Origin: Priapulus caudatus
Taxonomy: Eukaryota; Priapulida; Priapulimorpha; Priapulimorphida; Priapulidae
DNA length: 38,596 nt
NCBI RefSeq assembly: GCF_000485595.1
Contig: NW_014577204.1
Coordinates: 178,245-216,840 of the forward strand
Direction of reading: 5' to 3'
The translations under genes were made by a program, and so were the position numbers. Shown one piece after another: positions 1 to 8,700 of this stretch. Below the pieces are notes generated by a model. That model was given only the letters and a program-made list of their open reading frames with translations, searched no databases and had not been told where the DNA came from. The stretch's first letter is position 1. Every line of letters begins with the position of its first letter.

Positions 1-686
1 ATGTACGCGCGCGAGCTATCGAAAAGGTTGGTCAACCCTATACCTTAATGGCAGTTAATACTAGTGAGTATTGGTTGCCTTATTCGATAGCTGTGTGTAC
101 GCGCGCGCGCTATCAAAAAGGTTGGTCAACCCTATACTTTAATCCTATGAGTATTGGCTGCCTTATTCTATAGCTGTGTGTACGCGCGCGAGCTATCAAA
201 AAGGTTGGTCAACCCTATACTTTAATCCTATGAGTATTGGCTGCCTTATTCTATAGCTGTATGTACGCGCGCGAGCTATCAAAAAGGTTGGTCAACCCTA
301 TACTTTAATCCTATGAGTATTGGCTGCCTTATTCTATAGCTGTATGTACGCGCGCGAGCTATCAAAAAGGTTGGTCAACCCTATACATTAATCCTAGTGA
401 GTATTGGCTGCCTTATTCGATAGCTGTGTGTACGTGCGCGAGCAATCGAAAAGGTTGGTCAACCCTATACCTTAATACTAGTAAGTATTGGCTGCCTTAT
501 TCGATAGCTGTGTGTACGTGCGCGAGCAATCGAAAAGGTTGGTCAACCCTATACCTTAATACTAGTAAGTATTGGCTGCCTTATTCGATAGCCTTATTCG
601 ATGCCTTATTCGATAGCCTTATTCGATCGGCTGCCTTATTCGATAGCTGTGTGTACGCGCGCGAGCTATCGAAAATACTTCATTGA
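1..686. repeat. Palindromic ~84-bp tandem array (left copy)
   Basis: About eight units repeat with a period of 83-84 bp (GTAC landmarks at 3, 97, 180, 263, 346, 430, 514 and 653; the first interval is 94 and the last is enlarged by extra copies of a 12-13 bp sub-unit). Each unit carries a 10-bp inverted repeat, TTCGATAGCT...AGCTATCGAA, around a GTGTGTACGCGCGCG-type centre. A second small dyad, GGTTGGTCAACC, follows. The array leaves into CTTCATTGATCACACCTGC (689-707), the same sequence that follows the array at 3457-3690. It starts at the window edge, so its true left end is unknown. It has no unique spacers of CRISPR type. Confidence 0.9.
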
Positions 687-943
687 TCACACCTGCTTGA
701 ACGCGGTGTGTCCGGTCTCACGACAGCGTATTTCGCTCGCGATCCCATACGCCCGGCGCATCGCTCGTATTGAACATGTTGAATATTTCCGCCCGGTTTT
801 TCATCGCGTGCGTACAAATACGCTATTGTGTCCACATGTTCGCGCGCGATTTCTTTCAGCAGCCAATCAATTTTAGTAAAGCAGTCACATGATGTAGAAA
901 ATGGCAGCGTACATGGTAGAAGTGTGGACTACGCAGAAGGAGA

Positions 944-1580
944 ATGATTTGGCCACTTTATGGTCAGAGAATCCATGTATGTATGACATACAGTCTGCAG
1001 AATATCGGAATCAAGTTGCGAAAGAAACAGCATATAGCTATAACAGAACTACTAGAGATGACTGGTAATTTCACCTATAAACAGTTCAATAAATCGAATT
1101 GTGTTCATTATTTAGTTGACGATTTTGTATGGCAATGTTGTGCATATAAGTATGACAACATCCCTTAATTACTTATATATTATTTATAGATGGGCTATTT
1201 GTAGAATTTCAGCAAATTTGATTTTAATTCGAGTTGAATATGTACAACCTCCCGCCTAAGGCCAAGACACACTACAGCGACAGCGACCGACCGTAACGAC
1301 AAACGACAAAGTCNGAGAGGGAGAAGGGTGAGAAGGGGAACCCCTCCCTCCTCTCCTTCCCCGCGCGCTAGGAAGGTGGGAAGAGGAAGAGTAACCGCTC
1401 CCTCCTCCTTCCCTCTCCCTCCGCGCGAGGAAGGAGGAAAGGGAGAAGGGGAGCGGATACCTCCTCCTCTTTGTGATAGCCTAGCGTGGTCAAAACACAA
1501 GATAAAGTGACGAGAGACAAGACGGACCACAGACGCTTGGAGCATTTTCAATAAAAAAGCAATGCTGAATAAACACGAAA
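944..1580. other. No recognised gene; GA/CT-skewed palindromic patch
   Basis: The only ORFs here are short and lack recognisable domains. The stretch 1314-1475 is strongly purine- or pyrimidine-biased on alternating sides (GGAGAAGGG- and CTCCCTCCTCC-like words with GCGCGC centres), so it could fold into imperfect hairpins. A single N at 1314 marks an unresolved base. No promoter or coding assignment is supported. Confidence 0.4.
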
Positions 1581-1581
1581 T

Positions 1582-2215
1582 GTATTTACTACCAATGTCC
1601 ACTACCAATGTACCACTACCAATGTACCACTACCAATGTACCAATGTACTACCAATGTACCACTACCAATGTACCAATGTACTACCAATGTACCACTACC
1701 AATGTACCACTACCAATGTACCACTACCAATGTACCAATGTACTAAACATTGGTAGTGGACATTGGTAGTGGTACATTGGTAGTACATTGGCATTGGTAG
1801 TGGTACATTGGTAGTACATTGGTACATTGGTAGTGGACATTGGTAGTACATTGGTACATTGGTAGTGGACATTGGTAGTGGTACATTGGTAGTGGTACAT
1901 TGGTAGTGGTACATTGGTACATTGGTAGTACATTGGTACATTGGTAGTACATTGGTAGTGGTACATTGGTAGTACATTGGTACATTGGTAGTACATTGGT
2001 AGTGGTACATTGGTAGTATACCAATGTACTACCAATGTACCACTACCAATGTACTACCAATGTAACATTGGTAGTGGACATTGGTAGTGGTACATTGGTA
2101 GTACATTGGCATTGGTAGTACATTGGTAGTACATTGGTACATTGGTAGTGGACATTGGTAGTGGTACATTGGTAGTGGTACATTGGTTACCACTACCAAT
2201 TTACTACCAATGTTT
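1582..2215. repeat. Strand-switching minisatellite (ACCAATGTA / TACATTGGT)
   Basis: The array is built from the words TACCAATG, TACCACTACCAATG and their reverse complements. It reads in the forward sense from about 1582 to 1745, in reverse complement to about 2017, forward to about 2063, reverse to about 2187, and forward again to 2215, giving at least four orientation switches. Long perfect hairpins are therefore possible. The right edge runs directly into the R1 repeat. R1 contains the related words TTTACTACCAA and AATGTTTCTCTACTC, so the array may have grown out of that repeat end. Confidence 0.9.
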
Positions 2216-2320
2216 CTCTACTCTCTTTCGCCTAGTATTGCCGATAATTACCTGTAAATGCCGATCAAATGTTCCTCTGCAACACACAGCTACACCGTAC
2301 GCACGCCGCCGCACATATAC
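2203..2320 (+). repeat. R1 dispersed repeat, copy 1
   Basis: CTCTACTCTCTTTCGCC followed by GCCGATAATTACCTGTAAAT and CTGCAACACACAG..GTACGCACGCCG matches, base for base over most of its length, the reverse complement of 26116-26245 and the sequence at 25670-25745. A more diverged minus-orientation copy lies at 19668-19870. This copy sits immediately 5' of the Ulp1-PHD ORF, so it may be the terminus of the element that carries that ORF. Confidence 0.7.
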
Positions 2321-2432
2321 ACGTATAATACATATATCGTCGGCACCCAGTAGGCAGCTGTTTGAGTGGGGTGGTGATTTCTCTTGCACGTGCAGCATAC
2401 TCTACATAAAATAGCACCGAGGCAACATGTGA

Positions 2433-3452
2433 ACAGAATTTACCAAGCCCGGTGTGCCATTAGAAAAGGCAGCCGTGGAAAAAGATGATCGTTCTTTGGT
2501 GCATCTCAAACCATATAGGGGAAATTCATGTCGTGACCAAGATGCTTGCCATCCCTCTGCTCTCGATGATATAGTTACGTGTAATGGTTTGGATATGTTG
2601 GCCGACATCGCACTCCGAACGCATGATTATAATCTTCCAAAACAACAGAACTTACATGACGACAGTGGTGATTCCATTGAGGTGGTATCAGTAATCACGT
2701 CGGGATCTAAACCGACGTTTAACATATCTAATATTAAGTTGAGAGAAGCGGATTTCAATAAAATAAGCAACGGTCATTGGTTGGATGACATGCACATAAA
2801 TTTTGCTTCAGGATTATTGCGCGATAATTATCCTTCACTTCAAGGTTTCATGTCTGTGCAAAAGGTAGTACAATTAATGTCCCAATCTATGAAATTCATT
2901 CAGCCCCTGTTTGTTAATGGGAATCATTGGGTGGTAGTTTCGAACCTATTTACAAGTCGAAGTAATACGGTTAGACTTTATGACAGTTTGCCAGGCTTAA
3001 ATCCCTATAGTAACCTATTACTTCAGGTTGCATCCCTTCTCAAAACAGAGCATTCTAATGTTGTTATAGAGTTGGTCGAAATGCATCGGCAGGTTGGAGG
3101 CAGTGATTGTGGAGTATATGCAATTGCTTCTATGGTTGCCCTTTGTAACTCTATAGAGCCCAGTACCATACAGTGGAATCAACAAATGATGAGATCCCAT
3201 TTGGTGGCATGTTTCAGAGATAGAAAAATGGAAATGTTTCCTATTTATCGTAAAAGACGCGTCCAAAAACAAGTACGGCATACATGGTCCACTCCAGTGT
3301 TTTGCACCTGTAGGTTACCGGATACGCCTGGCCAAGTAATGATACAATGTGATTTTTGTCATGAAAAGTTTCATGGGGATTGTGTTTCAGCCAGTAATCG
3401 GGAAAACCTACAACAATACAAATGCGACACCTGCTCCGTAGTATACTGCTAG
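2433..3452 (+). CDS. Ulp1/SENP-like C48 cysteine protease with C-terminal PHD finger (element-borne, probably partial)
   Basis: The open frame 2433-3452 gives 332 residues when counted from the GTG at 2454. The first in-frame ATG is at 2595 (residue 48), and an in-frame TGA lies at 2430-2432. CAG at 2434-2436 could be a 3' splice site, so an upstream exon may be missing. The C48 protease tetrad is complete: His158 in GNHW, Asp177 in RLYDS, Gln213 in HRQVGG and Cys219 in SDCGVYA. A full C4HC3 PHD finger follows: C284, C286, C299, C302, H307, C310, C324, C327. Ulp1-type enzymes cleave SUMO or related modifiers, and PHD fingers usually read histone tails. The pairing is known from repetitive intron-poor genes of marine invertebrates rather than from conserved SENPs. 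Short dispersed repeats flank it and no frameshift is visible. The domain calls are secure; the biological role is inferred. Confidence 0.85.
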   Translation, partial: TEFTKPGVPLEKAAVEKDDRSLVHLKPYRGNSCRDQDACHPSALDDIVTCNGLDMLADIALRTHDYNLPKQQNLHDDSGDSIEVVSVITSGSKPTFNISNIKLREADFNKISNGHWLDDMHINFASGLLRDNYPSLQGFMSVQKVVQLMSQSMKFIQPLFVNGNHWVVVSNLFTSRSNTVRLYDSLPGLNPYSNLLLQVASLLKTEHSNVVIELVEMHRQVGGSDCGVYAIASMVALCNSIEPSTIQWNQQMMRSHLVACFRDRKMEMFPIYRKRRVQKQVRHTWSTPVFCTCRLPDTPGQVMIQCDFCHEKFHGDCVSASNRENLQQYKCDTCSVVYC

Positions 3453-3456
3453 TATA

Positions 3457-3690
3457 CTGCTCCCGCGCTATACTAGTGAGTACTGACTGCCTTATTCGAT
3501 AGCTGTGTGTACGCGCGCGAGCTATCGAAAAGATTGGCCAGCGCTATACTAGTGAGTACTGGCTGCCTTATTCGATAGCTGTGTACGCGCGCGAGCTAAC
3601 GAAAAGGTTGGCCAGCGCTATACTAGTGAGTACTGGCTGCCTTATTCGATAGCTGTGTGTACGCGCGCGAGCTATCGAAAAGGTTGGTAC
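3457..3690. repeat. Palindromic tandem array (right copy, 74-76 bp units)
   Basis: Three units carry the same TTCGATAGCT...AGCTATCGAA dyad as the left array and lie in the same orientation. Periods are 74 and 76 bp (GTAC at 3509, 3583 and 3659). The middle unit has the arm variant AGCTAACGAA. The array begins within 5 bp of the PHD stop codon and exits into CTTCATTGATCACACCTGC, like the left array. Confidence 0.9.
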
Positions 3691-3795
3691 ACGCTTCATT
3701 GATCACACCTGCTTGAACACGGTTGGTCAGTTGGTATACGCTTCAGTGATTTCTGGCCACGCCTACCAGCCTGCCACGCGCTGAAAACAACGTGG

Positions 3796-3812
3796 ACCAA
3801 CCTTTTCGATAG
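3796..3812 (-). repeat. Inverted half-copy of the array motif
   Basis: ACCAACCTTTTCGATAG is the exact reverse complement of the array segment CTATCGAAAAGGTTGGT. It lies exactly where the minus-strand SWIM-type reading frame stops resembling its family. It may be the inverted end of the repeat or element that truncated that gene. Confidence 0.7.
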
Positions 3813-4345
3813 GGTCATCTTTCTCAATGCGACACCGGCTTTACAATTACAGTGTGCTGACATGATGCCTGTCCCATTTATCTCATCGTGACCCATGCAC
3901 GGATAGAGAGATGGTATAATCAGAGACTGGGAGTGCATAACACGTGGTCGGATAACGTAGATGGGACTCTCACTGTTCACATGATAGATGCAGACTGATA
4001 CACCACTAACCCAACCGCAGAACAGTCGATCGTAGGCATCCAGGCTTGTGTGGTTCTGAGAGTATAAAATGGACTAGGCTAGAATGTTAGGTAAACAATT
4101 TTCAAGATCCTAATAAGTACGTGATTGGCACAAGTTGTGGTCCTCGCTCCATTCTCGTACGGGTGTCGATTCCCAATGAACACAATTTTCTCGAGATAGC
4201 GTGCTTTGGCTACGTTGTCTAGTGAATCAAAGTACTTGTCCATGCTGCGTTTGATAGCTATACATGCAGTAAAATCGGTGAAATTTCTGAACACTCGCGA
4301 TGTAAACAAACTCAAGTCCATGTTGATGATATGTGTTGCGTGCAA
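3812..4345 (-). pseudogene. Truncated SWIM-zinc-finger-type companion gene
   Basis: On the minus strand, 4345 to about 4121 encodes an N-terminal piece with DFTA, the YFDSLDNVAKARYLEKI motif and HPYE. A plausible GT donor lies at 4120-4119. A good acceptor (TATACTCTCAG, ending at 4056) opens a second block from 4055. It reads TSLDAYDRLFCGWVSGV, then VMHSQSL and MSAHCNCKAG. This order (SL-AY-F-GWV, HSQ, AHC-CKAG) is the one I know from multi-copy invertebrate proteins with a SWIM zinc finger, often followed by a YqaJ-like nuclease. The second half of the zinc finger (C-x-H) is missing because the frame runs into the array-derived inverted repeat at 3812. The two blocks join in phase 0. It is convergent with the Ulp1-PHD gene and is non-functional as it stands. 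Confidence 0.6.
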
Positions 4346-4677
4346 TCTCCCGATCTGCTCAATCTAGCAATCCGCCGACTGTGCGGCAACCTCATCGAAC
4401 TCTCATAGCATCACAACCCACGCTAATAAACCTGTCTGCAAACCCGCGATCCACTTACTGCTAATATTATAGATTACTATAATAACACTATTGTATGTAC
4501 AATCTATCGATGTAAAATCGGTAGATTGCGTATATCGGTAACACATGTTCGCTCTTTTTGGAACCGGTATGGCCGGCGGCACGGGATTGTAGGTAATATT
4601 GCTATTTTTAGTGCAAGTCGCGGAACCCTCTATATGCGTATATATGTCGTATTTGTTTTAGATGCAGGCTAACGCTT

Positions 4678-4845
4678 CATTAGGAGTGTTTCCAACTTTG
4701 ATATCATTAATAATTAATGATTGATAATCCTAACCCTAACCCTAACCCTAACCCTAACCTAAATGACATTAAACCACAAACTAATATATGACCATGACCA
4801 TATATATATATATATATATCATTAAAGTTGGGAACACTCCTAATG
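4678..4845. mobile_element. Small inverted-repeat element enclosing telomeric repeats
   Basis: CATTAGGAGTGTTTCCAACT (from 4678) is mirrored by the reverse complement of 4818-4845 (AAGTTGGGAACACTCCTAATG) with few mismatches over about 28 bp. The 168-bp interval contains the CCCTAA tract and an (AT)n run. No clear target duplication is visible, so this could be a MITE or a folded-back fragment. Confidence 0.6.
4729..4762. repeat. Interstitial telomeric repeat (CCCTAA)n
   Basis: Five near-perfect CCCTAA units are present (TTAGGG on the minus strand). TTAGGG is the telomere repeat of vertebrates and most invertebrates other than most arthropods and many nematodes. Confidence 0.95.
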
Positions 4846-4851
4846 GAGTAT

Positions 4852-5182
4852 CACCCCCATTTCGCATACGGCAAAGTTCCCATTTCCCTACAGCAAAATT
4901 CCCAGTTGGCCTACTTCGTAATTCGTCCTACGCTCAAAATCTATCCCATTCCATTTCGTCTACGATCGGTTTGTTCACTAAAATAATCATTTATAAATAA
5001 TAAAATGTAGTTTTGATTGGCATACATAGACTACGGGAACCAGAAGAGAACATAGGTACAAATAATGGAAACACAACTTGACACTATTATATTACTTATT
5101 CGGAGAGCAGACGAAATGGTAGTAGGCTAAAAGGGACATAGGCGAAATGTGCGTATGCGAAATGGGAGTAGGCCAACTGGGG
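4852..5182. repeat. Inverted pair of TTTCGC/TTGGCCTAC repeat modules
   Basis: CATTTCGCATACG and CCCAGTTGGCCTACTTCG (4858-4920) recur in inverse orientation as CGTATGCGAAATG and GTAGGCCAACTGGG (5150-5180). Each arm is itself made of degenerate units of about 20 bp (fragments such as CCCATTTC.CTAC). The arms are separated by about 135 bp of AT-rich sequence. This looks like the subterminal repeats of a DNA element. Confidence 0.55.
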
Positions 5183-5204
5183 TGTTACCACGTCTATATC
5201 TACA

Positions 5205-5476
5205 TGTGCACACGCCCGCTCGCTTGTACATGTACACACGCACGCCCGCTTGTACATGTATACACATACGTTCGCTTGTACATGTACAACCGTACGCTCG
5301 CTTGTATATCTACATGTACACACGCTCGCTTGTATATCTACATGTACACGCGCACGCCCGCTTGTACATGTACACACGCACGCTCGCTTGTATATGTACA
5401 CACGCACGCCCGCTTGTACATGTACACACATACGCTCGCTTGTACATGTACAACCGTACGCTCGCTTGTATATCTA
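5205..5476. repeat. ~24-bp minisatellite
   Basis: About eleven units of the type GCTTGTACATGTACACACGC alternate with GCTTGTATATCTACATGTAC. Long ORFs on both strands here are by-products of the repeat. Confidence 0.9.
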
Positions 5477-5477
5477 N

Positions 5478-5484
5478 GTGTGTG

Positions 5485-5538
<54 letters not shown>
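5478..5538. repeat. (GT)n microsatellite
   Basis: About 60 bp of nearly pure GT directly abuts the N at 5477, so the minisatellite/microsatellite junction is not fully resolved. Confidence 0.95.
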
Positions 5539-5715
5539 ATAATGTTGCAAATTTAAATAAGAAAAGAATTGTCCATCAAAACTCAAATATCATGGGCCAA
5601 AAAATAAACTATGGAACTAGTGTGCAATGAATTAACACGATGAATAGTCGGGGTGAAAGCTCGGGGAAAATTTTTTTAATATATTTAATAAATTTTATAT
5701 ATTTAATACATTTGC

Positions 5716-8700
5716 CTATATAATGGGCAACGTGACAAGTTCCGCATCCGCGCCCTTTCCTATTGCGTAGCCTATGTCGAGTATCTCCTCTTTGGCGCGC
5801 GGATCATTTCGTTTAGTCTCGTACGCATTTACGTCGCCAGCATGGCTTCCTTTGCATGTGACGTAGGCGACTGTGTAGAAGCAGGTGGCGACGCACTTTA
5901 CACCGAGAGCGATGCCATGTAGAATGTAGCGGAACTTGTCGTTATCATGCTTCCAGCAGGATCCGGTCTTACCGCAGCCGTCAACCTGCCACAGGATGCA
6001 GGCGGTGTCGATGGCGGAGCCACTAATGACTGGCCCCGGTATGAAGACTAGAAATAGAAAACGGTATAAATATATGCAGTGCGCGCGTGCGTGCGTGGGC
6101 ACGCGTGTCTGTTCATGTCTTAGATCTGTCATAGAATAAAAGTATTATTATAAATAATTACCGAAAAGGCTCAAGCAAAATGTCGTGAACCCTAAAGCCA
6201 ATGACTTTAAATCTTTATCCACGACTCTGTAAAAAGTAATTTTAATACGATTATTCGCGCAAATAATGACGACTTTGCATGATACGAGGAGAATTCTAAC
6301 TAGATATCTGTGTAGGCAGATGATGCAGGGTATTTCCGTTGACGAGTTCAGGGTTTTAATTATGGGATAGTGGATGACCGGGTCCGCGTACAAGATGAAA
6401 TCAGGACTGCGTGCATAATATAGAATAAATTATCTGAGTTATCTCTATATTACACACTCCGGATCAAATGGCAAGCATCTAGCACAAAAACGGTTATCAC
6501 TCGCTACAAGTGGCCGCTGTTGCACGTTGAAGCAAAGATATAGCAACTGAACATCTAATCTGGATTGAATAATAAAACAACGAAAAAATTATTATTTTTT
6601 ACTTCGGGTCCGGGGCTGAGAGCATACCTCAGTTTGACAGTTATGCTAGCGATCTTTGTGGGCGCGGAGACGAAGCTGCTAATGGCGAGAACGACGAGGT
6701 AGTGTGTCAGGTAAGAGCAGCCGATATCACACGTGCCGTGCGTCGCCGTGCCGTCACCTCCAACACACGCGCAGTCCGAATAGTTCTGATGAGTGAAGAT
6801 GTAGGTATTAGAAATTTCTAAACCCCCGTGCTTTTTACCTATGCACAATCCATGAGGTTGTTCACAATGTAGGAGAAACACTCGACTATGTATTTTCGCC
6901 AACGAAGAAAGGCGAAAATAGTCAGAGTTAGAAGAAAGTTGCATTATAGTAGAAGCGCCTACCAATGTGTTTTTAACGTTTAACATTGTGGTGCTACCAT
7001 CGAGATTGTAATAGAAGACACATCAGCGCGATGTTTAAGGGTTAGCGCAATTCGTCACAACATTAGAAGCGCCTACTTCTTATTGTACATTAACGCGAGA
7101 CTAATTGATCATTTACGGTAAGACTATCTCTTATTCAAGTACGTAATGCTACAGTAAGCGGAACATACTTTGATCGGATCGTAATCGCTCACAACTTCCA
7201 CGCATCGCCAGTGGCGTAGCTAGGATTTTTTAACAGGGGGGGCAAAAACAGCAAACTGCGCAAAAGTGGATGACTTTTAATGGTTCCTCCGCCTCCCTTA
7301 CCACACCCTACGCTCCCCCACCTCGCAGCTCTGCAATCTTTGTTTTTGGCGCTATGCATAAAAGCGACATTTTTGTTCGTTGTTCTCTGCTACCAAGATA
7401 TATAAAAGCAGGGGGTGAAAACAGGCAGGGGTTGGGGGTCCTTCCCCAGAATAAAAAAAAAATGTAGATCGCAGGAGATGGTATTTGAGGCACTTTTGAG
7501 TACATGTACAGCTTTCATTCTAGCTCCAAGAAACGGTATTGCTAGGGTTAGAATACCGTAGTATAGACCGTTGTATAGACAATCCGTCGCACAGCCTGGT
7601 CGGGCTACTTTCATTCTGACTACGACAATTCTCTTTTTAGTAGAGCAATTCTTATATTTTTATTTTTTATTTTTACTTTTAGATCAACAGGGGGGTCATG
7701 GCCCCCTTTGGACCCCCCCCCCCTAACTACGCCACTGCGCATAGCTAACCTCAGACGGGGCAACGCCGTCCATTCGTTCACATCCCGCGTAGCAGCCGGA
7801 GAAATACGTTATGCCATCGGCACCGCAGACGGGCGCATAGCTCGTGCGGTCACACTCGCATGACATACTGCAGTTGTTGGTCAGGTCATACCTGCAGTAA
7901 ACATGCTAGTGTTCAATAATCAACTATTACGAACAAGAACTTATATAACGAGCTAGTAGTCGTAGGTTGTGATAAAATGCAATCATCTCATTTACTAGAT
8001 TTGTGTGAACATCTCATATCTATACTGCTATGTAATGTAGCAGGCTTGACCCTTTCCTTAGCGCGTTCTTGTCAGCGAAACAGTAGGCCTATCAACATCG
8101 TGTCTACTCACGCCTGAATCCTATTGCGCGTATATTCGTTTATATTTATTAAAATATGATAGCTTAGCCATGATGTGGTTTAGAACATTAATTATTACTT
8201 GACAAGATAATTGCCATATTAGGGATATATTTGGGGCGTATAATGTGGGCATATAACTAGCACTACAAGTAGTTACGACGTACACCATAAGTCTAAGATG
8301 TCATATATAATATTGCGTATGAAATGTTGTGCATAAATTAAGACATATGTGACCCGCTCCAGCATAATACGGACTAAGTCGCAAGTCATTGTTTTGAGTA
8401 ATGAGCACGAACACATGTTAATGCTGAAAATGGCCTACCTGGACAAAAATAAGATTTTTACAAAAATAAGTTCCTAAGTGCATATTTAATTTGGGATATA
8501 TAGGTTCAGATATCTCTAGATTATTATGGTCATTTTTAATTAAAAAAAAAATAATTTGAAGGACCTCTGACCGCTCACTCCGACTGGGCCCCTTACCCGG
8601 AACGCTTTATCTCAAAAGCTGCATATTCCGGAATAAGACGGTTTCCGATCTTCAAATTGCTGTAGATCGGTCAATTCTTTAGATATAGCCAAATATTATA

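Noticed and set aside
1-686. CRISPR-like spacing of repeats at the left edge
   Set aside because: The whole ~84-bp unit is repeated with no unique spacers, and the context is animal nuclear DNA; it is a tandem satellite.
1696-2035. Several ~100-residue frames rich in Met, Tyr, Gln, Cys and Thr
   Set aside because: Pure translations of the ACCAATGT minisatellite in different frames.
5096-5630. Overlapping Cys/Thr/Arg/Val-rich ORFs on both strands
   Set aside because: Products of the ~24-bp minisatellite and the (GT)n tract; all depend on an N at 5477.
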